From positions 3,782,001 through 3,846,000 of the forward strand of contig NZ_CP015243.1 of NCBI RefSeq assembly GCF_001648175.1: a stretch of 64,000 nucleotides of DNA, in the 5' to 3' direction. Position numbers and translations under genes: made by a program. The stretch comes from Halotalea alkalilenta. Lineage in GTDB: Bacteria > Pseudomonadota > Gammaproteobacteria > Pseudomonadales > Halomonadaceae. Positions within the stretch are counted from its first letter, which is position 1. Each line of letters begins with the position of its first letter. The notes below the pieces were generated by a model. That model saw nothing but the letters and a program-made list of their open reading frames with translations. It had not been told where the DNA came from and did no database searches. Below are positions 48,569 through 56,072 of this stretch, one piece after another.

Positions 48569-48606
48569 CTAGGCGAACCCGGTAGGGATCACCACCATCC
48601 GCCTAG
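48569..48606 (-). terminator. dyad just after the hasA stop
   Basis: CTAGGCG (48569-48575) pairs with CGCCTAG (48600-48606), starting three bases past the hasA stop, with a 24-base loop. Together with the neighbouring 9-bp hairpin it would attenuate read-through or protect the hasA mRNA end. Confidence 0.5.
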
Positions 48607-48608
48607 GA

Positions 48609-49205
48609 TCAGGCGGCCAGCGCCAGATCGGCATCGGTGGCGGACGCAGTGCCGACCAGCGAGGCGATCGATGCATCGACGTCGAGCCCGTTGTCGATCA
48701 GCGCCTGGACCAGCCCACCGTTGGTGCCGGTACCGATGCTATCGTCAGCGCCGACCACCGAACCGTTCATCAAGCCCCAGATGACATCGTGGACATCGTT
48801 GGTGCGCCCTTCGGAGACGTCGCCGGTGATCGCCTCATCGAAGGTGAAGGTGATGAAGGCATCCGCTACCGAGCCATCCGAATTGAGACCACCACCGAGG
48901 GTGATCGAATCGATCGAGCCCCACAGGGTGTGCGAGGTCGGTCCATCGCCGACGTTACCGTTGAGCGGCGGGAAGTAGTAGTTCAGGTCACCGGTGGCCT
49001 GGAAGGCGAAGCCCAGGCTGGCATCGACGTAAGAGTAGCTGGTGCCGCTGAACGAACCGCCGCCATAGAAGCCGCCGGTATTGTTGGGGTGGGAACCTTC
49101 GAGGCCGTTGTTCTGGAAGGCGATCAGCACATCGTACAAGCTATCGTTCAGACCAGTACCATCTGGGAACCAATTTTCATCGTAGGAAGAGATGGATGCT
49201 GCCAT
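48609..49205 (-). CDS. hasA: HasA hemophore
   Basis: A 198-residue secreted heme-binding protein. Identity rests on GGFYGGGSFSGTSYSYV, closely matching HasA of Serratia (GGFYGG), on GDLNYYF with axial Tyr76, on SHTLWGSIDSITLGGGL with His92 beside the Tyr, on a candidate distal ligand His39 in EGSHPNNT, and on VHDVIWGLMNGS. There is no N-terminal signal; the C-terminus DADLALAA fits the HasA type I export signal. The Tyr-to-His spacing is 16 residues instead of 8, so that loop is longer. GGAG lies nine bases before ATG 49205. Confidence 0.92.
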   Translation of the reverse strand: MAASISSYDENWFPDGTGLNDSLYDVLIAFQNNGLEGSHPNNTGGFYGGGSFSGTSYSYVDASLGFAFQATGDLNYYFPPLNGNVGDGPTSHTLWGSIDSITLGGGLNSDGSVADAFITFTFDEAITGDVSEGRTNDVHDVIWGLMNGSVVGADDSIGTGTNGGLVQALIDNGLDVDASIASLVGTASATDADLALAA

Positions 49206-49285
49206 TTCGCATTACTCCAATAGTTTCAATAGTCGATGCCGAAGAATGTCTTCGACACCCTCGACGGCGGCCGGTCGGACGCCGT

Positions 49286-49307
49286 ACATGCGAATCGCCT
49301 CGCATGT
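49286..49307 (-). terminator. hairpin between hasR and hasA
   Basis: ACATGCGA (49286-49293) and TCGCATGT (49300-49307) make a perfect 8-bp stem with a 6-base loop, in the 121-base gap. It may trim or stabilise transcripts so that hasA is made at a different level from hasR. Confidence 0.5.
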
Positions 49308-49326
49308 CCTTATCGCCTCGTAGACC

Positions 49327-52254
49327 CTAGAACAGGATCTCGAAGCCCATCTGCACCGTGCGCCCCGGCGCCCAGGTGCGCGCCAACGCGTCGGAGTAGC
49401 CGTCCAGGTACATCCGGTCGGTGACGTTGTCGATCGAGGCCATCAGCTTGACGTTGGGGTTGAGCAGATAGCTGCCGTACCAGTCCCAGGTGGTAGTGGT
49501 GTACCAGGTCTGGCCGCCGCCGGTGGAGCGGTTGTACCAGCCGCTGCCGCTGTAGTTGAAACGCACCCCGGTATCGAGCCGCCGATCGAACAGCCGCACG
49601 CCGAGGTTGGCGGTGCCCTTGTCGACCGGCATTGCGACTACGCTGTTGTAGGCCAGGTTGCCGCAGCGCACCTCGTTATCGAGGCTCTCCTCGTAGGAGT
49701 CATAGCCATCCGCGACCGCCTGCTGGTGTTCCTCGGTCATCGAACCGTCTTCGTTGGGCTGGTCATATTGGGAAATACCGCTACCCAGCCACCACCGCCT
49801 CTGGCAGAAGGTATTGGGGCCGCCGACATAGTGGGTGTAGGTGGCGCCGCCATAGATCCAGCCGGCGTCGTAGCGACTCTCCAGCTCGATACCGCGAAAG
49901 CGGGTCTGGGCCAGGTTGTTGTTGAACACCAGCCTACCCAGGCCGCCGGCGATTTCTCCTGGTACCTGGTTCTGGATCGAGGTGAACAGGTAGTTGTCCG
50001 CCTTGGTATCGAAATAGCTCAGCTTGGCGAACAGCATATCGCCCTGGGTGAACAGGTCGCGGAAGGTGGTGTTCGCCCCGACCTCCCAGCTGGTGGTGGT
50101 CTCCGGCTCGGCGTAGGGGTTGGGGTACATACTGGCGAAGGGGTCCCCGGGGTGGCTGCCGGCCATCAGCGACTCATTGATCGCCGGCGGACGCCACGAC
50201 TTGCCCCAATTGGCGTAGAGCTCGAGCCAGCTGGCCGGGCGGATCGCCGCCCCCAGCGAGGGCAGGAACTTATCCTCGGAGCGATCGACGTGGTAGTCGT
50301 TGAGCACCTGCTCGTCTTCCCAGCCCGGTGCGTAGTAGCCGCGAGTCCAGTACAAGTCCCCTGCATAGGCGATGGCCCCCTGCTCGCCGCCTGAGCGTGC
50401 CGCCTCGCAGGCGGCCACGCTATATGCACTGGATCGATTGCAGTTGTAGTTAATGAAACGGTCGAGCCGGCTGACATAGTTGCTCTCGGTTCCCCATACC
50501 TGGGTATCCCCCTTGAGCCAGTAGCGGTCGTAGCGCAGCCCGGCGGAGAGGGTGTAGAAGTCGTCCTCGAGGGTCAGGTTGGTGAACAGGCTGCCCATGG
50601 TGCGCCTGCCCATAGGGTTCAGCGTATCCCCCGCCGCGGCGCTGACCTGGCGCCCTTCGCGGTCGGTAGTGATCCACGACTCAGCGCGATCCTGGAAGTA
50701 CTCGAGCCCGTAGTTGGCGCGCAGCTGGGTGGTCTGATTGAGCTGCCAGCGCGAGGTATTGTCGATCTGCAGTCCATAGGTCTCCATCTCGATGCGCTGG
50801 TTGCGGCCAGTACCGTAGCTGCAGGAGCTCGCCCATGAGTCCGGAATCGGATCCAGGTCGCAGTAGCCGTAGTCCCAGGCGTAATCGACCAGTACGGAGC
50901 CGCTCGCCGGATAGGTAGGGTTGCTGTAGTTGCGGTTTTTGGTATCGACGTAGTAGAGCTTGACGTTGAGATCGATCAGGTCGTTGTCGCTCGGGTTCCA
51001 CTTGTAGTCGAGGCCGAAGTTTTCAGACTCGACCCTGGAGCTGCCGAGGCTGCGCCAGGGGGTGCCACTTGCCTGCAGCGAGGTGTCGGCATCGGTGGTA
51101 TTGGCGTAGCTGATCTCGGTGCCGATGTAGCTGAACTGGATCGACTGCTCGGGCGAAATCTTGTACTTCGCCTTGAACAGCTGCGAATCCTGCTGCTGGT
51201 CGGCGAACTTCACGCTGTCGTAGTAGCCGTCGTAGCCGGTATCGGTCCAGGCGCGGTTGAGCCCATTGCCGCCATGCCGGCCGATATCGTAGTCGCCGAT
51301 CGAACGGCGCGAGCGGGCGGCGAGCAGTTCGAGCCGGTCGTCGATACGCCCGGCGACGGCGAGGCTGCCGATGAAGTCGACGCCGTTGCCCTCGCCGCCG
51401 AGCCCGGTGTTACCGCGCAGCCGGCCGCCAAAATCGCGACCGGGCTTGATCAGGTCGTCGAAGTCCAGGGTGGAGAAGTTGACCTGTCCCGCGATCGCGC
51501 CGGCGCCGTGCACGTCGGCCCGCGGGCCGCGCTCGACTGTCGCGCCGGAGAGCAGTTCGGAGTCGACGTACATCTCGCCGTTGCGCTGCTGGTGGCCGTT
51601 GCTGACGAAGTTCTGGCGCATGCCGTCGATCATCATGTTGACCCGGCCGAAGTCCTGCATCCCGCGGATGTTGATCGAAAGCCCCGGATTCAGGCGATTG
51701 ACCGCGCTGGTCACCCCCGGGGTCTCCTCGAGCAGTTCGGCAGCGTGGCGCACCGGCAGCCGGTCCATCTGCTCGCGGGTGATCACGCTGACCGAACGCG
51801 GGGTCTGGTAGACCCAATCATCGCGCCTCGCGGTGACAGTGAGCTGTTCAAGTCGCGCGGCGCCTGCGCTCGGCAGCGGCTCCAGCAGCACCTCACCTCC
51901 CGGCTGTACCAGCGCACGCAGGCCGCTGCCTTCGAGCAACCGGTCGAGGGCAAGGGCCGCGCTCATCTGCCCTTGCAACGCCGGCGCCTGACCAGCGATC
52001 GCCTGGTCGCTGGGGCGGATCAGCGAGAGCCCGGTGGTGGCGGTGAAAGCGCCAAGCGCGGCGAGGCGCGGCTGCGCGGGAATATCGAAATCGTACTCGG
52101 CGCTGAAAGCGCTTTCCTGGGCGGAGGGCGCCGTTTGAGCGAGCACAGGCGCAACGCCCAGCCCCACTCCCAGCGCCATCGCCAAGGTCACGGCCAGGCG
52201 CAGCTTGTTCGGCGCCCATGGCTGCCGCTGAGCCGTCATCTCTCTAACGCTCAT
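49327..52254 (-). CDS. hasR: HasR-like TonB-dependent hemophore/heme receptor with signalling domain
   Basis: A 975-residue outer membrane receptor. The signal peptide ends near VLA-Q; an STN signalling domain follows at about 50-115 (FDIPAQPRLAALGAFTATTG), then a plug at about 130-260 (RSVSVITREQMDRLPVR, SINIRGMQDFGRVNMMIDGM) and a beta-barrel ending in Phe. The STN domain is what talks to a FecR/HasS protein, present here. Start 52254 is chosen (AGGGGA upstream); ATG 52239 or TTG 52275 are possible. It lies just upstream of hasA and below a Fur box. Confidence 0.92.
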   Translation of the reverse strand: MSVREMTAQRQPWAPNKLRLAVTLAMALGVGLGVAPVLAQTAPSAQESAFSAEYDFDIPAQPRLAALGAFTATTGLSLIRPSDQAIAGQAPALQGQMSAALALDRLLEGSGLRALVQPGGEVLLEPLPSAGAARLEQLTVTARRDDWVYQTPRSVSVITREQMDRLPVRHAAELLEETPGVTSAVNRLNPGLSINIRGMQDFGRVNMMIDGMRQNFVSNGHQQRNGEMYVDSELLSGATVERGPRADVHGAGAIAGQVNFSTLDFDDLIKPGRDFGGRLRGNTGLGGEGNGVDFIGSLAVAGRIDDRLELLAARSRRSIGDYDIGRHGGNGLNRAWTDTGYDGYYDSVKFADQQQDSQLFKAKYKISPEQSIQFSYIGTEISYANTTDADTSLQASGTPWRSLGSSRVESENFGLDYKWNPSDNDLIDLNVKLYYVDTKNRNYSNPTYPASGSVLVDYAWDYGYCDLDPIPDSWASSCSYGTGRNQRIEMETYGLQIDNTSRWQLNQTTQLRANYGLEYFQDRAESWITTDREGRQVSAAAGDTLNPMGRRTMGSLFTNLTLEDDFYTLSAGLRYDRYWLKGDTQVWGTESNYVSRLDRFINYNCNRSSAYSVAACEAARSGGEQGAIAYAGDLYWTRGYYAPGWEDEQVLNDYHVDRSEDKFLPSLGAAIRPASWLELYANWGKSWRPPAINESLMAGSHPGDPFASMYPNPYAEPETTTSWEVGANTTFRDLFTQGDMLFAKLSYFDTKADNYLFTSIQNQVPGEIAGGLGRLVFNNNLAQTRFRGIELESRYDAGWIYGGATYTHYVGGPNTFCQRRWWLGSGISQYDQPNEDGSMTEEHQQAVADGYDSYEESLDNEVRCGNLAYNSVVAMPVDKGTANLGVRLFDRRLDTGVRFNYSGSGWYNRSTGGGQTWYTTTTWDWYGSYLLNPNVKLMASIDNVTDRMYLDGYSDALARTWAPGRTVQMGFEILF

Positions 52255-52277
52255 CGCTAAAACGTTCCCCTGCAATA

Positions 52278-52294
52278 ATGATAATGATTGTCAT
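52278..52294 (-). promoter_or_regulatory. Fur box upstream of hasR
   Basis: ATGATAATGATTGTCAT is a palindrome matching at seven of eight base pairs and extends into further ATAATGATAATG repeats, very close to the GATAATGATAATCATTATC consensus. It lies 24 bases from the chosen hasR start, where Fur would block transcription or early elongation. Confidence 0.88.
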
Positions 52295-52426
52295 ATCACT
52301 ATCGATAACGTTTGAGCCCGGGCGCTTCCTCAGGGAAAAACTCAAAAAATTAAGTTTGAACGAAGCTTCCCACACCCTGGTGCGCAGCGCGGAGCGCACG
52401 CGTCGGCGATACCCATCGATAAGTCC

Positions 52427-52784
52427 TGCGGCAGCGGCATGGCCGTGGTTCGACACGGGCCTCCATGGTGTCTTGCAAGATTGCCCAAGTCGACGAAGGC
52501 CCGGCTCACCACGAACGGACAGATACACCCGTTCGTCCCGAGCGGCGCCGATACGCGCCAAGGCCGGGTACCGACTCGGCAATGGGGGCGCCAGTCGAGG
52601 GATCGTGCGGCGGCGGTATGGCCATGGTTCGACTCGGCTCGTTCATCACCGGCTGACCACGAGCGGATATGGGGGATGCCGGGCCTTCGCGCCAATTTCC
52701 AACCCGTTCGTCCCGAGCGGCGCCGATACGCGCTAAGGCCGGGTACCGACTCGGCAATGGGGGCGCCAGTCGAGGGATCGTGCG
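52427..52784. repeat. tandem intergenic repeat, about 175-180 bp unit, 2+ copies
   Basis: An 82-base block at 52528-52609 recurs at 52703-52784 with one mismatch (offset 175). A more diverged partial copy starts at 52427, with TGCGGCAGCGGCATGGCC and GTGGTTCGAC matching the unit at 52606. A relative lies at 26201-26291. It fills most of the 633-base gene-free gap 52255-52887; besides it only the Fur box region is recognisable there. Long open frames here are artefacts of repeat sequence. Confidence 0.85.
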
Positions 52785-52887
52785 ACGATGGCTCGTTCCT
52801 CCGAGCATCTCTAGCAAGAAGCGCACCGAGGGGCACGAACGGTACGGGATCCCGCCCATCGTCTCACCGTACGCGAATACGCCTGGT

Positions 52888-53310
52888 TCAGGGACGCTGC
52901 CGGGCGGTGAAGACGATCGCTTGCTCGACACGCTGGGGCTCGCTTCGGTGATTGGTCCGCCAACGCTTGACGTCGTTGGTCACGCGGGTGAGAAATTCAT
53001 GGCTCACATGTTCGCTGGCGCTGGTGCCGAGCACTTCCACACTGCCATCGGCTTGCAGTTCGAGGATCAGGACCACTGCCAGGTCGGGGTAGAACAGCAT
53101 GCCGCCGTCGCGGGGCGACACCTGCACCACCTCGGCGTAGGGATATTCGGGCAACGGACAGGTGAGTACATCGAAGGTGGCCCCTGCCTGGGGCTCGTAA
53201 TGACGGCAGGCCTCGTCCTGCTGCCAGGTGACCGCGTTCGGCGACGCACAGCCAGCCAGCAGTACCAGCGCGGCACAGCAAAGCGCCCGTTGATTGGCTT
53301 TCCCGCTCAT
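52888..53310 (-). CDS. lipoprotein with TonB C-terminal-like domain
   Basis: A 140-residue lipoprotein: MSGKANQRALCCAALVLLAG is followed by Cys21 of the lipobox. The part at about 55-137 reads like a TonB C-terminal domain: PEYP, hydrophobic strand VVLILELQADGSVEVLGTSA with its DG turn, then a helix ending DVKRWR, and a last strand VEQAIVF. HasB, a dedicated TonB, belongs to some Has systems, so this may be its counterpart, but it has a lipid anchor instead of an N-terminal helix and no proline-rich linker. GGAGAGGG precedes ATG 53310. The similarity is by eye and unproven. Confidence 0.7.
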   Translation of the reverse strand: MSGKANQRALCCAALVLLAGCASPNAVTWQQDEACRHYEPQAGATFDVLTCPLPEYPYAEVVQVSPRDGGMLFYPDLAVVLILELQADGSVEVLGTSASEHVSHEFLTRVTNDVKRWRTNHRSEPQRVEQAIVFTARQRP

Positions 53311-53369
53311 TTCCCTCTCCTCGCAAATGCCCGCTCCGTCGGGCGGTTCACCCACTCGATCGATGGAAG

Positions 53370-53400
53370 AGCCCCACAACGTTCAGGTCGTGGGGCTTTT
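53370..53400 (-). terminator. hairpin after heme oxygenase gene
   Basis: AGCCCCAC (53370-53377) pairs with GTGGGGCT (53390-53397). It stands 15 bases beyond the hemO stop on the minus strand and separates hemO from the lipoprotein gene. The T run is on the plus strand side, so its strength for minus transcripts is uncertain. Confidence 0.65.
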
Positions 53401-53414
53401 GCGCATGCGCCGGC

Positions 53415-54041
53415 TCAGGCATCGTCGCGCAGCGTTTCTCCCAGCTTCAGCACCGTTTCGAAGGCCTCGCGGGCGCCGAGGATCACAGCCTGCTCGTGCT
53501 CGGGCTCGATCGGTGCGGCGTCGATCTGCGCGGCGAACTGCCGCCAGTGCAATCCGCGGCCTTCGGGATGGGGGGCCAGATGACGAGCGCCGAACTCGCC
53601 GTCGAGACCGAGGCTGGCTGCGTATTTGTAGAGAAAGGCAGCGCCGAGATTGGAACCTTCGTTGACGTACAGCCATCCGAGCGCGCGAGCACGCTCGGAG
53701 GCATCCATAGGCGGTGCCAGCTTGGCGGCGGCGGGGGTCGGCACGACGACGCCGAGATCGCGACAGTCCTGGTCGACCGCGCTGAAGCGCTCGCGCTCGG
53801 CGAGTCCGGGCAGCCAGCGATTGAGCTCGGCATCGCGATAGAGCGCTTCGGTCAGCCAGTGGAAGGCATGCTGGAGCCGCAGAAAGCGCCCGTAGCGCTC
53901 GCGATCATCGAACAACTTGGCCGCCATCATCCTGGCGTCGATCTGTTCGTGCAGCTCGCGGGTGGCGAGCTTCAATACCATCGCCCTGCTCTGCTCCACG
54001 CGATCGGGCGCCATATCGACGCCTTGATTTACATCGCTCAT
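53415..54041 (-). CDS. bacterial heme oxygenase
   Basis: About 208 residues of the HemO/PigA class: proximal heme His31 in ATRELHEQIDARM, and the distal helix with conserved glycines in GWLYVNEGSNLGAAFLYKYA. It opens heme to biliverdin, CO and iron, the step expected after heme import. ATG 54041 is preferred because AGAGG stands eight bases before it; ATG 54071, two bases after the fecR stop, would add ten residues. It is co-transcribed with the sigma/anti-sigma genes. Confidence 0.88.
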   Translation of the reverse strand: MSDVNQGVDMAPDRVEQSRAMVLKLATRELHEQIDARMMAAKLFDDRERYGRFLRLQHAFHWLTEALYRDAELNRWLPGLAERERFSAVDQDCRDLGVVVPTPAAAKLAPPMDASERARALGWLYVNEGSNLGAAFLYKYAASLGLDGEFGARHLAPHPEGRGLHWRQFAAQIDAAPIEPEHEQAVILGAREAFETVLKLGETLRDDA

Positions 54042-54072
54042 TCCTGGTTCCTCTGCTTGTTGTACGATCATG

Positions 54073-55116
54073 TCAATTCCCTTCCCCCCGGCGCTCGCTC
54101 AATACCACGCTGCCATCCGGCAGAGTGAATACATTCACCCCAAGCGCACTGGGCAATGCCTGCAGTACGGCGGAGGGCTCGGTGCGTGCGAAGGTGGCGG
54201 AAAAACGCCGCTGTTCGAGCCGATCCCGATCGAATACCAGCACTCGCCCCGGTCTGGTTCGTTCGAGTTCGCGTACGACCGTGTCGATATCGGCACGATC
54301 GAAGATCATCAGGCCACGTCGCCAGGCCAGCCCCACAGCGGGCTCGAAGCCGGTGACGCTACCCAGCCGCTCCGCATCGACCTCGACCCGCTGCCCGGCT
54401 TCGAGCACGACGCGCTCACCGCCCGGTGCGCTCACCCCCACCCTGCCCTGCTCGACCGAAACGTCCACGCTTTGCGCATTGCGCTCGACGGCGAAGCGGG
54501 TGCCCAGCACAGCGACTTCGACACCGTTGGCCTCGACCAGGAAAGGGCGACCATCGCGGACGACGTCGAGCCATACGCGTCCGCGCCGAAGCTCGATGCG
54601 CCGGTCGCTGGCGGAGAAATCGACATCGAACGCGCTGTCGCCGTCGAGAAACAGGCGCGAGCCATCGACGAGCGTCACCTCGCGTCCCGGTCCCGCAGCC
54701 ACTGCGTGATCGGCGAACGCGCGGGTCGTCCAGCCCGGGTCGCGCCAGACCAGCAACAGCACCGCCAGTACCAGCGGCAAGCATGCGGCGATCGCAAGCG
54801 CTGGCCGCCAGCGGCGAAGCGCCAAGGCGCGACTGCGGTCTCTGCCAGCCGAAGCGATGGAGACGGTTTCGGCAGCACCGCCGCTGCGCTCCTGGACCGC
54901 CAGCAGCAGCGCCGCTCGATCACCGAGCGCCGAGATCTCCTCGGCCTGCCGCCAGGCCCGCCGATGCTCCGGTGCCGCGGCCAGCCATGCCTGGAGCGCT
55001 GCGAGCCGGGCGGGATCGACGTCGGGATCCCTGGTCGCCACCAGCCATTCGAGTGCCCGGTCGAGCAGTGCCGCCTGTTCGACGTCGCGATCGTTGTCGT
55101 TATCGCTATCGTTCAT
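54073..55116 (-). CDS. hasS: FecR-type anti-sigma regulator (HasS role)
   Basis: A 347-residue bitopic inner-membrane protein: N-terminal DUF4880-like cytoplasmic part (LEWLVATRDPDVDPARLAAL), helix at about 107-124, then a periplasmic FecR domain (about 140-235, GREVTLVDGSRLFLDGDSAF), and an end that resembles the receptor-interacting secretin/STN-like module. It would relay the HasR signal to the sigma factor. It follows the sigma gene by 114 bases. Confidence 0.9.
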   Translation of the reverse strand: MNDSDNDNDRDVEQAALLDRALEWLVATRDPDVDPARLAALQAWLAAAPEHRRAWRQAEEISALGDRAALLLAVQERSGGAAETVSIASAGRDRSRALALRRWRPALAIAACLPLVLAVLLLVWRDPGWTTRAFADHAVAAGPGREVTLVDGSRLFLDGDSAFDVDFSASDRRIELRRGRVWLDVVRDGRPFLVEANGVEVAVLGTRFAVERNAQSVDVSVEQGRVGVSAPGGERVVLEAGQRVEVDAERLGSVTGFEPAVGLAWRRGLMIFDRADIDTVVRELERTRPGRVLVFDRDRLEQRRFSATFARTEPSAVLQALPSALGVNVFTLPDGSVVLSERRGEGN

Positions 55117-55230
55117 TCACCCGCCTATGCGCAAATCACGGTTGCTCGACCCACCCCTACCTTTGTTATACGCGCGAGCCTGCGCTACTCCTCATTCATT
55201 ACCGCTCATCCACTACCCACGCATGGCGCG

Positions 55231-55746
55231 TCACTGACTCTCCCGCCAGCGTCGGCACACCTTGAGCGCCCGCATCATTTCCTTCTCCACCAGGCTCACC
55301 GAGAGGCCCAACCGCTCGGCGATCTGGGCGTAGCTCAATTGATCGACCCGATTGAGCAGGAATATCTGGCGGGTACGCGCAGGCTCGCGGCCCAGCACCG
55401 ACATCAGCGACTCCAACTGCTCGCGCGCAGCCACCAATCGTTCACTGGAGGGGCTCTCTTCCTCGTCCTCTTCGCTCGCCAGGACCTGGACGTAACGCTC
55501 CCGCACCCGCAGCCCGCGCAGGCGGTCGAGGGCCAGGTTACGCGCGGTACGATAGAGCAACCCGGTGCAGTCACCCTCGGGCACGCACCCCTGCCGCTGG
55601 CGCTCCCAAAGACGCAGGAAGGCATCGTGAGCGACCTCTTCGGCGATCGCAGTGCTGCCGACGATGCGCCTGAGCACACCGAGCAAGCGCTTGCGCTCGC
55701 GGGCGAAAACCTCCAGCAGGGCTGAGTGATCCGCTCTCGGGTTCAT
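55231..55746 (-). CDS. hasI: FecI-type ECF sigma factor (HasI role)
   Basis: A 171-residue sigma factor with region 2 (IAEEVAHDAFLRLWER) and region 4 (LSYAQIAERLGLSVSLVEKE). FecI-type factors are controlled by FecR proteins and TonB receptors with STN domains, both found downstream. A Fur-like site lies 90 bases before the ATG at 55746. It would drive hasR and its companions when heme-HasA is present. Confidence 0.9.
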   Translation of the reverse strand: MNPRADHSALLEVFARERKRLLGVLRRIVGSTAIAEEVAHDAFLRLWERQRQGCVPEGDCTGLLYRTARNLALDRLRGLRVRERYVQVLASEEDEEESPSSERLVAAREQLESLMSVLGREPARTRQIFLLNRVDQLSYAQIAERLGLSVSLVEKEMMRALKVCRRWRESQ

Positions 55747-55835
55747 GTGCTCATCGTTGGCATGTGGGAATGAGGTTCGTCACCTGGTTGCATCCCGCCT
55801 GTGGCGGACTGGCGATGATCCATTCAAGCCGTGCA

Positions 55836-55854
55836 AATGGCAACTACTATCATT
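55836..55854 (-). promoter_or_regulatory. possible Fur box upstream of hasI
   Basis: On the minus strand AATGATAGTAGTTGCCATT, with matching AATG and CATT arms and a weak core, is inside the 326-base gap (55747-56072) divergent to the aminotransferase gene. Nothing else is clear in that gap. Confidence 0.55.
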
Positions 55855-56072
55855 AAAGACGGTCGACTCGCACATCCCCGGCGTCATCCAGGCTCGCCAG
55901 AGCTTGGTCGATAGCGTCCATGGATCGCGCCGGCGGCGGTCAGCGCGAGACCAAGCGCGAGCCGCGTGGCATGATGAAGGCGTGCAACGACGCATCACCT
56001 TTCGCCGCCCCAGGCCTTCGGGACGACGCTCACTCAAATCCTTCGTGCCACCGCAGAACAAGAGACCTAGAG

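Noticed and set aside
52506..52931. A 141-codon minus-strand frame and similar frames through the repeat region
   Set aside because: They are made of repeat sequence, with shared peptide fragments in several frames, no ribosome site and no hydrophobic or domain pattern.
54073..55230. Plus-strand frames of several hundred codons across the sigma/anti-sigma genes
   Set aside because: These are shadows of high-GC coding sequence; the minus-strand proteins have clear FecR and FecI motifs.
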